Below, one piece after another: positions 1 to 12,227 of a DNA stretch of 64,000 nt. Positions within the stretch are counted from its first letter, which is position 1; every line of letters starts with the position of its first letter. The notes below the pieces were generated by a model. It made no database searches and had not been told where the DNA came from. It saw only the letters and a list, made by a program, of their open reading frames with translations. The stretch comes from Istiophorus platypterus (Eukaryota > Chordata > Actinopteri > Istiophoriformes > Istiophoridae), in contig CM029126.1 in the NCBI GenBank assembly GCA_016859345.1, forward strand, positions 15,121,027 to 15,185,026, read 5' to 3'. The position numbers and the translations under genes are program-made.

Positions 1-130
1 CTCTGATGAGAGCAGCACATGTATAGTACAGTCCAGGCCAGCCATTCGTTACAGACTAGCAGGAGGAGAGCATCTAGCAAGCTGGAAAATTACAGCTGCG
101 AGTGATTAAAACGAGACACACTGTACTCAC
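1..130 (-). other. st14-like intron, cut by window edge
   Basis: Follows the exon 6 donor. An acceptor-like CTCGCAG on the minus strand (about 96-102) is followed by in-frame stops in the needed phase, so no CUB exon is called here. Confidence 0.5.
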
Positions 131-166
131 TGGCTCTGGGGTTCCTGCTCATGCGGGGATCGGTTA
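131..166 (-). CDS. st14: st14-like exon 6: SEA-CUB linker (36 nt)
   Basis: Acceptor TTTCCAG|TAACCG, donor GCCA|GTGAGT. With the phase-1 base from exon 5 it reads LTDPRMSRNPRA, matching the human linker after the SEA domain (PTDSKTVQRTQ). The next exon (CUB1) is off the left edge. Confidence 0.65.
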
Positions 167-3100
167 CTGGAAACAGAGAGAGAGGGTGGGAGAGAAACAG
201 GAGGAAAGGTAAGAATGGGTCACTAAAGTTGGGAGGCTGATAGAACTTGATACATGAGCCTAAAATTTTTGGGTTGCACGCTTTCTGTTCCATTTCCCTG
301 CGGCTAAGGGACCAGGTGATTGTGTGTAGTTCTTTCTGCCCCATCTCACCTTGGCCTACAGTAGCAACTCTTACATCTCTGTCTTACTATCTGGGACAGC
401 AACATCAAATCATACCCACAGAAATCATTTTAAAGAGGACCAAAACCACTGAGTCACAGGGCCAACGCTTGGCTGGTGGCCAGGATTTGGACAAATACGA
501 TGTGAATGCTGAGAAGACAGAAGGAAGAAAAATGGCTGTCGCAGGCCAGGCCAGTACCCAGCTAATATCATTAGACGATACAAATGGCAAAAAATGTGCA
601 ATCTCAGATGCAGCACAAGCAGAGAGGTCTGGCTTATCTATTATCATCTTTTCAGCACAACTCAGAGCAAGCTTCTATAATACAAACAGAAGGCCTACTG
701 AATACCAATGCTGATAGGAGATGACAATGACCTTATCGAGATCTGCATTCGCAGTGCTTTATTTTTGCTGACTGTTAAATGTCATATTCTGGAGCCAGCC
801 GTATTAAACACAAAGTTGTCCCTATCTGTCTGGCCCTTTGTGTGAGCCCCTCCACCCATCTGGCCCTGGTGATACCTACATGAGGCCGTGACTTCACTGA
901 TCTTAATACTCCTGCGGCTTGGGCCACCGTGCTGCTCCTTTATGCTATTCTCCAGTGCCTCCAACACCCGCTCCTCTGAGAACTCCGGCACAATCTCCAG
1001 GTTTTCGACTGGAATGTCAAACCGGGACCAATAGTAGGCTATCACACCCTCACTGGTGTGAGTGAGGAATGGATGGACGTTGGGAAGGAAGAGCACAAAG
1101 AGACCATTCAGTAACAAGCTTCAACATTAGAGGAACATTGGTGATTGGGATAACTGAAAAGTCATAAAAGCCAAATCTAGCAGTAGCTACATGTTCTGGT
1201 GTGCAGCATTATTGCACTGGGATTTCACTGTCAGAATTTACTTCCTCTGTTGTGCAGCACTACAGTGTAATGCCACACACATTACCGAGTTTGGTCACTA
1301 GTCAACTGACCACATCTAAACTTAATTTGGGAAAGAAAGAAATGCAGCAGACTGAAACTTTCAAACCTTATAGGTCAACGTAACAAAGATTTTCCTTCAT
1401 AAAAGATTTAATGTGGAGTTTCTTTTCTACACTAGGTTTTCCCAGTTATTACAGTGGACTATTCAGAAGTAGAAAAAACATTAGAGGAACTCAAGATCTT
1501 AATGGTACCTGAACGCAGTGACCACTGATTTAGTGTAGTGTTGTGCAAGGACTGGATCTTTCTTGTAGTTTTCCCCCAGCTGTGAAGATAAAATGTATTT
1601 TTACTGAACAGTGCATGTACAAGATGTCTGCTTGTCTGCCTAAAGACAAAGTACAAATTAGCATGTTAACATAAAAAAAAATCGCCTTCCATGAAAAGCA
1701 CACAACAGCGGGATTTTCAATTAAATTTCTTGCCTTCAGCTGCACTGAGCTATGAACTGTATCAAAAAAGGATATGGACAGTTTGTGGTTTGGAATGCAG
1801 GTCACTGCTATATACCATATATGTACATCATTAGCTAACTTCAGAGCACGTACTACACATTATAAAAAAAAAAAAAAAAGTTGAGGGCATCTAACCAAAA
1901 AGAGGAGAAAACCAGATGCAGAGGATGAACAGCTATCATTTGAATAATATGTGATAAAAGCAGAAAGTGATATGGAGGGAGAAGAAGAGGATAGTTCACA
2001 GGAAAAAGTGGTCAATTATCATAAAATGGAATAACCAGTTTCAAAAAGTCCATTTGTGAAGTTTAAGACACGATCATCGATAATTTTACTAAACCCAGAT
2101 ACGGAGGAGACAAAATACATTTTCAAGGACACAGCAGACAGGTGGTGCTAGAGTGAGTGAGTATAGTTTCTGGATAACGGGTTAAACATGGCCAGCGTTT
2201 TTACTTGAAGCCATAACCCATGAGTTGTACCTGCAGTGTGAACAGCATCCTAGATCTGAAATGATTCTTTAAAAACTGACCCCTTTGCTGTATGCAAGAG
2301 AAAAACCTAGTACAACATAAAGCTCTCCCCCGGTTGTCTAGTCATCTAAGTCAAGTCCAACACTTCCACTCTAATTTTCATCCACCAACCCTCATTTCTG
2401 TTGCTTTTCACTGAGAAAGTGTACACTTGATGGGGTCTGGGCAAGGGCTTATTTTTTTAATCATCGTGTTCCCAAGTGATGCTACAAACATCTCCACTGT
2501 CTCCAATGATATGAGGCGCTGCTGCGGGAATTAGTAAGGGGAATATACAGTGTTTATTCAACCCACACAAATAGGCCTACAGCAGTTTCTATGCACTGCG
2601 AGGGGCATATTTAAAAACCATTTCCACCGTGCCAACCAGCATCCACTGCTAATCCTTAGTGAGATAGGAGAACAGGGTGTAATACTCTACTCAAAATAGT
2701 TAACAAGAAACAATGTAGATGATAAAAAAGGGCACAAAAATAGGAAAGTCATCTTCTTTGGTTGCCAAACTCACAATTGCCTCCAGGTTTCGTGCCAAAT
2801 CCTCAAATTCCTTGCTGTTTGTATCCTCCAGCTTCTGGTCATACGGTACCCCAACCAGTTTCATATGCCCACTGAAGACTTGTACTGATGGTCTAAGGTG
2901 CTTACTAAGGTTGGCTTCTGAATCAGCATCTTTAACTTGGAGGAGAGAGGCAGATGAGAGTTAAGTGTTTGATCAAATAAATGCTCTATGATAGCTGCTT
3001 CTGATGAAAGAGGAGTCTTGGGGTTTAAAACAGGCCTTGAAGCAGTATTTTAAAAGTTGTGCAGTGTGATCTCATATCGAAAAGAGAGATTGGCTCTCAG

Positions 3101-6100
3101 AGCAATTAAAACAGCCAGTTGAATCAAGAGGCTGTTTATCAAGACTTCAGAGGCCTTTTTATCAGACCCTGTAGATGTAAATGACAGGGAAGCTGTGCCA
3201 TGGACTTGGTGACATTTGTCTCCTTGTATTATTAAAGGAGAAAGTCAGAGTTGTCAGATACGCTAACACTAATGGAAAATTACAAAGTCCAGACAAGCTA
3301 CTCTGAATCTCTTATGTCAAAGAGCGCCGCCTTCACACCAAGTGGAAATGATCCACTTTACTGTTTCTGATGTTAGCAATGTAAACACTCTGAACTTCTC
3401 ATTTAATTCTATCTAACGACATTGATTTTGACTCAAAAATATCCAAAGATTTCCCAGCATTTTATGATTATCATAATATTTAATTTATCCAAATATATAA
3501 ATACATAGTATTGGACTAAAAGTGGCTATTGTGAATGATATAAGTTTTTTATTATACTTACAGACAAACAGCCAAATGAGGAACGCTGCTACAGCTGCAA
3601 GGATGAGTGCCACAAGAACCCCGATGATGATGCCGGTCTTGCGCTTTGACGACGCCTTCTCTTTGCTGGTAAGAAAGTCGATCCGCTCATGGTGGTCATT
3701 GCGGCCCTGGTGTGGAAAAAGAATAAAACTGAGTCAACAAATTTACAGCAAAGACGCCATGTTCGTGATGCAGAAAACATTTACTTTGATTAGACTGTAA
3801 AATACAATGGAGAATAAATGCAATAGAAAACACTAATATTTAGTTTTTTCCAAACAGATCTCCATATGTATATAAGGAATGGATCATCATTAATAGTTTT
3901 TGACTGAACAAATTGTTATTTATCTTAATTTCATGCAGATAAATTATGCAAGGTCTTTAGTTTGAAACGTCCATAAAGATTTGTTTTGGTATACAGTATG
4001 CATTTACACATTTCATATTAATGATTTCCTTTAAGTCAATTCTATTGTTAGCTAAACATCATTGTCTTTTCTTTAACAATTTGAGGTCTGAATTAAGCTT
4101 TTATATGAAATTGGTGAGATGGTGACGTACTGCAGATGGGATTTTCTATAAGTAACATTTGGAAAGAACACTGTAAACACACTAATCCCATAGCTGAAAT
4201 GATAAATGCAACATTGTTCCTCATACATATCAAGACTTTAAACTTTCCAAGGGAAACATCTTTGAGATATCAATGGCCTAACAAAGAAATTGACTAAGTG
4301 TAATCAATGAAGAGAGGAGGGGCACGTTTGTACATGAAGAACAGGCGATTTGCTAAATGGTGAAAAAAAAAAAAAAAAAAAGTCAAGCATTAACAGCAGT
4401 TTTAATTCATTGTATTTAAGTGATGAATAAACTGCTGACCTATAACATAAAATTGAAAAAAAATGTGGCACAAAAAGGCCTTACACTACTTTCTAAGAGT
4501 GACAGGTTCAAACAGGCAGCTTTAGTGCTTTGCAAAACTCGCCAAACCTGTCTAGCAAATGTGACAGAGCTCACACACTCATACACACATACACATACAT
4601 GCATTATGAGATGGCATGAAAACCGAATTTAACTGACTGAGGATATGGGCATGGTGCTTTAGGCCCTATGTGCCTGTTCTGTCGATTCTGTAAGCGTGTC
4701 TGTTGTTGAACTCTCTAAAGTGGGCGGACAGAGAGAAAGGTTTCAGGACGCTTAGTAATCAACACACAATGAATTCAGTGCCTGTAGCCCATGAGTGAAG
4801 AAGCCCGAGTGCCATTAGGGATGGAGAATCACTTTGGTATTAAATCAATTTGTCAGATGTGCTGCCCCTCAAGATGGGGGCTCAATTACATGAGTCTAGA
4901 TGATAACTCATGGCAATTAAGGCCTATTCTTACCAAGCCTGGGCTTCCACACATGCTTTCTAATTGGAATCTCTAACAGCAATCATGGGCCAGAATAAGG
5001 GAAATCATTAGAGATGGGGTCAGCAAGTGCTCCAGGGTCTCTTTCTATTAGTCACCCTGATCACAGCCTAATAAAACCATTACATGGTCTTCATCATATC
5101 CCATTCTTCACTCCTAGAAAGAAATACTATCTCATTTTTTAACTATGTGTAGCATTTTTAGATACCAGGTTAGTGTGCTGTGTCATTTTTAAACAGTAGT
5201 AAAGTAGTGTAAACATAGAAGGTGAGGGAGGATTCTAAAATCAGTTTCTAGAGTGAATTTCCAAGTAGACTAACCAGTCTGACAAGTAGAAAACTGGCTA
5301 CCAGTAATATGAGGTTTGGCTTGAGAAAAAAAAACAGACAAACAAACAGCTCACCCTCAAGCAAAACTAATATGGGATTTCAACATTCATCCTTATCAGC
5401 AATGATTTCTCCCACTAATCTATGTTTCTTGTCATTGTATAAAGCAGAGATGGAACATATGGTTAAATACTGTTGTTAAGTATAACTTTGAGGCAGGAGC
5501 ACATAACTTTATTATATCTGTTTACTGGACTATGAATTGATTTTTTTTTACACAATTATTTATCTGATGACTGCATTTACAGGTGACAATGAACAACGGA
5601 ATAATAACAGTAGAGTAGAGAAAAAGCTAGTGTAACATGTACCACTTTCAACATTTAAGTACTATACTTCTTCCAGGTTAAAACCTCAACAGTGGAATTA
5701 ATTTCCAGTGTGTCTTTATGATAGTTAAGTACATCAGAATAGTAATGCTGCTGGATTTTTAAGAAAAAAAAATAAATACAAGACCACCATGGCATTGATT
5801 TAAATGAAATCAGGTAAAACACTGTGATATTTTTTTTTTTTGCCACTGATCCAATCAAATCCTCCATGTTGACCTTAAGTTTCCATGCTCAGAAAAAGCA
5901 AACATCAAGATACAGTATAATGCAAGAGAGTAAAGGGCTGCAAAAACTTTAGGAGCTCATAGCCCAAACAACACTAGTCATGTGGATTATTTTTTATTAC
6001 TACTCAGTTGAGCCACCTGAATTGACAAAGATGTAAGAAATGGGAAATAATAAAGATTAACTGAGTGCAGACTGAAAAGACATTCAAATTTTAATTTAAG

Positions 6101-9100
6101 CCAAACTTATTTTTAAAAAATCATATTTAGGCCAACATATAAACAGTAATTTTATATGCTGTACTTCAGTCAAGCTATTTATTTAACGTTATTAGTACCC
6201 TAAGTAAATTAAATAGCTGTTTTTACTATTTTTCCCGATATACAGATTCCATACCACCAGATTTGTCCTAATAGATGGTAACATAGCCAACACTACAGTT
6301 AAATAAAGTTTCTACCAACAGTGTGAAACTGGTTTGTGACTCATTTCTCTTATGCTCGCAAAACATACAGTGAACCCAAATACAGTTAAGGCAACTTCTT
6401 TGCCGCATAACCCACCAAACCATTTCTGTCTTTGGTGATGTGTCGAGGTTTTAGACTCTTAAGTGCTTCCTATAATAAACAAAGATTAACAAGAGGTCTT
6501 TTTTTTGCCACCTGGGCACCCTCTAATTCTATGTTTTAACGTCCTCCTTTCTAATTTCTTCAAAGGCAATCATGCCTCATCTCTCCCATGTGCCCAATGT
6601 TAACCATGACCACCAGTGAAGGAGTTATCCCTAGTCTAAGTGAGAAGGTTAAATTTACATAGACATGGTAACTGTAGTAACACTGACTACAGGCAGAGCT
6701 CTCCAGAGAAGACATTTTGACATGTCTCAGCAAGAACAGGTTTAAATAATAGAATTAATGATTAATGACTGAATTTCATTTAGCTGCTTCAGCATGAGTG
6801 TCCTGCTATCGTAGATGCTGATTCACTGTCATATTGCCATAGCTCACTGTAGGATACTGGGAGAGTCGGCCCAACATGTAAGAGCGGCAGTAACACCACT
6901 GGAGTTTCTCAACCCCAACTGTTACTGGGTCTGAAAAGCATTTACACAGAATACGCAACTCAAGTCTTCCTTGTCTGAGGGTAAGATACAGTAATATCTA
7001 TAAACCTAACATTTATAAGCGTTCACGGAGAACAACTTCTGCGAAACTTGCTTCCATTTAACCAAGTTCCACAATATATTTGTTTTTGCACAGTTTATTT
7101 CTTGGCGCTGCACCGGCTCAAGTAGACTGTCAACACAGTTGGAACATTTTCCGAGAGTGAGCTCCGGGGTACAGCTTGAAAGGATACCCCACCCTTTCAG
7201 CATTGTGTTCCAATTACATCTGTGGACCCACAATGGTTCGTTGTTTATGGTTGTTATTTAAAGTTGTGTTTATTTTTCTTCCCCGTCAAAACCTTGCACC
7301 AACATTACTTGCAATGCAACATGACCACTGACGGTTCAGTGAGAGACTCAGGTTTTGTTTTGCTAATGGTGGCTAACGTAGCCTCAAGCCATTAGCTTCA
7401 AGCAGAGATGAGGAGCTGCAGAGGTCTGGTAAAACCACTTCTTTCTAACTCCATTTCCAGATTTTTCTTTTTTTTTATTTTGATTTACAAACTTGTAGTC
7501 TTCAGCACCAACCCCAATTTATCAGGTTCATCTGGAGCCAGAAAAAGGCATTATTACTCCTCAAGGCCTTTTAAACAGAATTTGATGTGCAAAAATTGGT
7601 GGGGTTCCCCTTTAAGACGCTTTTAAATGCCCTCTCCGCACTCCCTAGCACCGATCTAGCCCATCCAAACAAACCAGCCCGGAGACTGCAACCAAAGGGT
7701 CCTATCAAACATGACAGTCGGTAAATGCAATTTAGGCTCTGGTGGTCTGATATTTACTTGCAGTAAACAAACACCTACACACATCTCTTACCTGGCAGTA
7801 GCCCCAAGCAGACATTAGCAGTTAGCCTTTATTACAACAACATCAGTCAAGTAGCTGTGTATGAGGAAGACTGCTACTACAGCCACATCTTACCACCTTG
7901 CCATTGATAGTGGAGATGGGCAGAAGGTTTAGAGGAAATGAGTCGACAATTCACTCCTTACTGCATCTTCCTAACTAAAGAGCTGGCGAAGACTGAAGGA
8001 GGAACAATTCTGTCTCTTCCCTTACATGGAGGCCAACCTACATGAGGATGTGCACACTGATTGTCTAATTTTACAAAACTTCTGTACCCAAAGAGGGCTA
8101 CAGCTAAAGCCAAAAGGCAAAAATAGCTTGTGTTAAAGATGAAAGTTGTCTCCAGTTTTGTTTTTGAATATTTCATTTAGTGAAGTCAATAATAAAAGAT
8201 GTGGTATTAGCACAGCATTCACTTCACCTCTGCTGCTCAGTTTCAACATGACTACCCTTGAAATGTGGCCTTGCCTGAAGAATTACTCACTGATTTCTCT
8301 GCTGAGTCACTACACAAACAGAGAAAAGACTGACTGCATTAATCATTGGTTTCCGTTTGATCCAGCATCTAGGACTGGCCAAACTGTCTGCGTGTATTCA
8401 AAAAGTAACAAAGAGGAGAGAAATGTTAATTTTTCAACAGTTTCACTGATTTCACATATGTAATTTAAAACAAGTACCTGCCCCAGCTTTCAGAAAAAAA
8501 AAGGAGAAGAGGTGTGGCATGGCGAGTTTGGTATTCAATTAGATTTATGTTGAAATTTATAACATTTTGAAAGTGGTTTGATGATGGTTTAGTTTAATTG
8601 TTAGTTTTGTGTGGTTTATACATGCAAATTGAAAAATAGTTATAACATAATGATATATATCCATCCATGTCCTGTTCACCAAAGCAAAACAAAATGTATT
8701 CATGCTCAATCATTCACATTTATCTTTGCCACCTGCAATTTCTTACACAAAGGACATTAATTTTAGTTTATCTTTACTTTAATTCATACCAATAAGCAGA
8801 TCATGATTTCTTTGGGAAGTGACCTATCCAAAGAATAATCTACATAATTAAAATGTTACCTATCTGTTACCTATCCTATTCCTGCTGGCAGTTGTACTAC
8901 TGATGCCTCACTGGACCGTGGTTTGGGGGAACAATGGAAATGAGACACTACTTTAGGTGTTGAACAGTGGTTACACAAACCTATTCTCTGAAACACAGGT
9001 TCTAAGAGCAATGTGAGTTTGGCCACCTAGGCAGTGGCAGTCTGGCTGAGAAACTGTGTGGTTAATATTTTATACAATGTATATGACACTCAACCAGCTT

Positions 9101-9877
9101 CAAATGAAAACAAATTTTTTTCATACATTAAGCAAAAGCATAAACAAAACTAGAAGTGTTAAACCACAGTTGATGGTGACTTGGTATGCCTGAGTTTATT
9201 TGCCTTATTGGCTTCTAGATTAGAGAACAACTTTTCTTAATATATAACCAGCTCCAGATCATATGAGTGGTAGATTATAAAGATAATTCATAAAGTTTTA
9301 GGAAGTTTCTCTACATATTAAGACACTCAACATAAAAGTGACGATTAAAGGTAAAAACTGATCTGAAGTCAGCAAACGCTGTAGCTTATATGTGATGAAG
9401 CCCCCCTTTTTTAATCTTACTTCACATAACTTCCTTTGTGACTGAAAGAAAGAGCTTTGTTTGTAAAAGAGATGAAGCATAACTTCAAAATAGTGTGTGA
9501 ACAACATTCTGCAGAATGTATAATTTAATTATATTCTATTATTCATCACAATATGTTTTTTTTTTTCTTATTGAAGGCAAACTAGATGTAATTAAACAAC
9601 CCCCCCCCAAAAAAAACATTCCAGTTTTAAGTCCCTCTGTGTGACAGCGCACTGAAAACGCCACAAGATGACTAATTTTTAACAGTAAAGTGGCCCTGGT
9701 TTAATCAGTCATTCAGACATCTATAATGGAGCGACAACTCCATCCCAATATCAGTGATGATCCTAAGGGCCAAGAAACAATACCGAAACTGAAGTGGAAG
9801 CTGGAAGTGGAAAGCTAAAGGTATGAGAGGCAAGTGTTGGAAATGTCAGTCATTTCATGTAAGCCTGATTCCTGTGT

Positions 9878-9921
<44 letters not shown>

Positions 9922-9946
9922 AGACACATAGACACATAGACACATA

Positions 9947-10004
<58 letters not shown>

Positions 10005-10161
10005 AAATAATAATAATAATAATAATAATGAACTCTTGTGTCTCATTGTGGAGAAAAACAACGCTCAGTGCCCCGTCCTTAAAACGACAACAAATATCGG
10101 CGACATCCGCAGTGTGTAATGTGACAGAACCTACATCGTATTCATATCTGGCGGAATACAT
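131..10161 (-). CDS. st14: st14-like matriptase, 5' part (six coding exons, partial)
   Basis: Type II transmembrane serine protease of epithelia; in this family a SEA domain, CUB and LDL-receptor-A repeats lead to a trypsin-like protease. Only the N-terminal 204 residues are in the window. Coding exons in transcription order: 10161-10135, 3706-3562, 2935-2775, 1579-1509, 1052-880 and 166-131. Every junction is GT-AG and the phases chain as 0, 1, 0, 2, 1. Residues 1-33 are a short basic cytosolic tail, about 34-58 a hydrophobic anchor (GIIIGVLVALILAAVAAFLI), and about 70-192 the SEA domain with VQVFSGHMKL, VVTAFSEG and VIAYYW, all close to human ST14. The gene leaves the window before the first CUB domain. 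One oddity is that the SEA cleavage motif reads G-V-I-A instead of G-S-V-I-A. The gene is divergent from aplp1. Family assignment is firm; which fish paralogue (st14a or st14b) is not decidable here. Confidence 0.85.
167..879 (-). other. st14-like intron 5
   Basis: 713 bases between exons 5 and 6. Nothing recognisable was seen. The open frame across 247-714 on the plus strand has no domain-like character. Confidence 0.7.
880..1052 (-). CDS. st14: st14-like exon 5: SEA end
   Basis: Acceptor CACACCAG|TGAGGG, donor TCAT|GTAGGT (phase 1). Encodes EGVIAYYWSRFDIP and an acidic/basic helix to about residue 192. An alternative donor four bases downstream (GTAG|GTATCA) is less likely because the first donor gives the phase that exon 6 needs. 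Confidence 0.85.
1053..1508 (-). other. st14-like intron 4
   Basis: Plain intronic sequence with no recognisable element. Confidence 0.7.
1509..1579 (-). CDS. st14: st14-like exon 4: SEA middle (71 nt)
   Basis: Acceptor CTTCACAG|CTG, donor TTCAG|GTACCA. Translates as LGENYKKDPVLAQHYTKSVV, then TAF, and ends in phase 2. It aligns with the human segment ending YHKESAVTAFS. Found by extending the frame from its neighbours; too short to stand out as an open reading frame. Confidence 0.8.
1580..2774 (-). other. st14-like intron 3
   Basis: Intronic, with an A-tract at about 1863-1879. No further exon fits the phase between exons 3 and 4. Confidence 0.7.
2775..2935 (-). CDS. st14: st14-like exon 3: start of SEA domain
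   Basis: Acceptor CTCCAAG|TTAAAG, donor ATT|GTGAGT. Contains VQVFSGHMKL and NSKEFEDLA, which line up with the human matriptase SEA segment around VQKVFNGYMRI and NSTEFVSLA. Confidence 0.85.
2936..3561 (-). other. st14-like intron 2
   Basis: Intronic, nothing recognisable apart from AT-rich sequence at 3420-3510. Confidence 0.7.
3562..3706 (-). CDS. st14: st14-like exon 2: tail and membrane anchor
   Basis: Acceptor CCACACCAG|GGC, donor GTCT|GTAAGT, ending in phase 1. Encodes a basic stretch (KEKASSKRKTG) followed by about 22 hydrophobic residues, the signal anchor of a type II protein. Confidence 0.85.
3707..10134 (-). other. st14-like intron 1 (6.4 kb)
   Basis: Large AT-rich first intron separating the nine-residue first coding exon from the membrane-anchor exon. 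It holds an A-tract (about 4363-4381), a repeat-like stretch at about 7260-7620 that includes phrases common in fish dispersed repeats, and a (CA)n/(TAA)n block at 9880-10029. No other coding exon was recognised. Confidence 0.7.
9880..10029. repeat. compound microsatellite (CA)n / (TAA)n
   Basis: Two long CA arrays flank an interrupted CAGACACATAGACACATAGA segment, followed by eight TAA units (10006-10029). It ends about 105 bases from the st14 exon 1 donor. The open frames here are repeat translations. Confidence 0.95.
10135..10161 (-). CDS. st14: st14-like coding exon 1 (residues 1-9)
   Basis: Encodes MYSARYEYD and then the donor GAT|GTAGGT, phase 0, which joins in frame to exon 2. The 5'UTR lies upstream on the minus strand (above 10161) with an unmarked start. 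A second possible donor three bases further (TAG|GTTCTG) would break the frame. Confidence 0.65.
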
Positions 10162-12161
10162 CTCCCAGGAGATCCCAGGAGTCCAACTTGATCCGAGACA
10201 GCTCCTCTTCTGGATCCTGCGACCTCGTTCCCCTTTTCCAAGAGGCCAAAATTAGGAATCCGTAGTTCTTCGATCGGTCTCTTCCTCTTCTCTTCCTGAG
10301 TCGACGTGCTGGAAACGCGGCAACACCTGAGACCAACCTTCCTCCTCAAACACCTATGGTACAAACCACGCCCCCAAAATACCTGCCGGAGTTGCACTGG
10401 AGCGTTCGGTGCGTAAAACCTATGTTTCTCACCAGACTGTCCTTCAATGGACTGTAAGACCAAAACAAACAGTTTTTCCATGAGCCTTTATTGGCATGTC
10501 AAGTGTAAAGTTTTATTAAGCCGCCGTCTGCTCCTTCGTTTGGGGACATGCTGCTGGCAATGAAAGGGTTTTTTTTCCTTCCTTCTCATTTTCATACCGT
10601 GTGTTCCCCCTGCTGACCATTTGTAGATGTTGCTGGAAAATTTGTGTCGACTACCAACAGTATAAACTGACAAACTTGAAATGCAAATAGAAACAAAATG
10701 TTTAATAAATAATAACTTCAGTTTTATGCTCACCGTATAAAACACATAATATACAGTGCAATACAATGCATAGTTGTCAACTTTATGGATTTTACATTGC
10801 AAAAGAAGAAACTTGTCCGTTTATTCATGCTTTACACTAGATTATTGAAGTATTCGGTATCTGCATCCAATGATTGATTAATTTTTGTCCATTTATTACG
10901 CAGTGTGACTGTATATAGCCTGCATGGTGTTTAAAATGACCCTAACAGTGAGCATCTGGAGGTTTTATTTGTTTTTGTAAGACATGCACATAATGCAAGT
11001 AGTACTTTTGCATTGGACCTCAGGAGGGACAGTGCATGTATATTCATCTGCTAATTAAATTGTGAGCTGTTCAACCAAAGAGTAATCTGTCTGTTTTGGA
11101 TTATTTCACTAGAAGAATTTTTTTAGAAGCTTGAAGAAGAATCCACTATTTCAAAAGAAAAGAAATAGTGACAGTCGTTTGGAGAAATATCTATAGATAA
11201 ATAAATAAACATAATTTTGTGAAACCCAAATTTTTATTTATTATTCATTTTTTTATTTATTTATTTGCATTTTCTCAATCCTTTAATTTTCTTATTAGAC
11301 TTCAGATTTATCTTGTGATCCCTAGAAGGTCACATGCTGGGAACCATTCTGCAAATCCAGTAATTTAGAACATACTGATCTCCCCAGGCTGAAGATGAAA
11401 ATATCAAGATTTGAACTAATGGCGTGACTTTTTGGAGTTCCCCCGCTGTCACCGAATTACATTAGTGAGTAATTGCACATTGTGCATTTTGTCTTTAAAT
11501 GTACAATACATAGTATATTTAGGTCATAATGTGGGGGTGGGGGCATCGTTTGATCTCCTAAATGTAGCATGCAGCTGTTTGTACGTGTCTCTGTTTGTCT
11601 TATGAAAGTCAAAACATTGCACTGGTTTAAAAAAAGAAGGAAAAGGAAATGATGGGGACTTGCATGTATCAATGTGCAGTCAACCTTACCTTTTCCATTG
11701 ACATACCACATCCAGATATGCGCTATGGATGCAAGTCCCCCAGCTGTGAATCAGAAATCTCAAGATTTATTTAGGTGGTACAAACAAACAAACAAACAAA
11801 CAAACAAGAATCTCATTTCAGGGTGGATTCCCCCTTTCAACTGGGGCAGAAAATCAGCGGGAGAGCCTGCATGGCCGCTCCATCCCCACCAGATGTCTCT
11901 CTCCACTAAGCCAGAGCGAGGAGGCCACGAGAAGAAGTGTGTGTGATAAATACCCGCAGAAACAGGGCTTGGTTCTGACAGGCTTCATCCACATTAAAAA
12001 AAAAAGCAGGCTGCCATTGGAGAGTACGCTGGCGAGAGCGAGCAGGACGCAGACGCAGGAGATATCTGAGGGAGGCTGATCGCATCAGACAGCGCATGTT
12101 GGAGTCAGTTTATTTTACAATAGCAACTTCGTCACAAAAAGAGGCAAGGGAAGGCGAGAAA
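10162..12161. promoter_or_regulatory. divergent st14 / aplp1 intergenic and 5' regions
   Basis: Two kilobases between the start codons of two head-to-head genes. The left end (10162 to about 10480) is the likely st14 5'UTR and promoter side. The right end (about 12000-12161) is the likely aplp1 promoter and 5'UTR. The centre is AT-rich, with a (CAAA)n tract at about 11780-11808. Transcription starts are not marked by any clear TATA box. Confidence 0.5.
12016..12020 (-). promoter_or_regulatory. inverted CCAAT box upstream of aplp1
   Basis: ATTGG within CTGCCATTGGAGAG, 142 bases before the aplp1 start codon, followed by a GC-richer stretch (GGCGAGAGCGAGCAGGACGC). It is compatible with a CCAAT-driven, TATA-less neuronal promoter. 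Short motif, so modest weight. Confidence 0.35.
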
Positions 12162-12227
12162 ATGGGACATACCGCATTACCTATGTTGATGGCTGTATTG
12201 TCCTATTGCGTGTGGGGAAACGTCGAG
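12162..12227 (+). CDS. aplp1: aplp1 exon 1: signal peptide
   Basis: MGHTALPMLMAVLSYCVWGN then VE, a 22-residue signal peptide exon ending GTCGAG|GTAAGA in phase 0. It joins exon 2 as NVEALAMAE, resembling the same position in APLP2 (YIEALAANA). Confidence 0.82.

Noticed and set aside
1..125. A further st14 exon (CUB1) at the left edge
   Set aside because: An acceptor-like CAG is present, but the required phase meets in-frame stops and the translation lacks CUB residues.
247..714. 155-codon plus-strand open frame
   Set aside because: Lies antisense in an st14 intron and shows no recognisable domain.
7260..7620. Repeat-like stretch in st14 intron 1
   Set aside because: Contains phrases seen in fish repeats (CTAATGGTGGCTAACGTAGC, GGTTCCCCTTTAAG), but ends and family could not be defined, so it is not called as an element.
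9815..10161. Open frames made of Cys/Val or Thr/His repeats
   Set aside because: Translations of (CA)n. Only the first nine codons of the frame beginning at 10161 are used, as st14 exon 1.
12096..12161. Upstream in-frame ATG for aplp1
   Set aside because: Weaker start context, and it would place 22 hydrophilic residues in front of the signal peptide.
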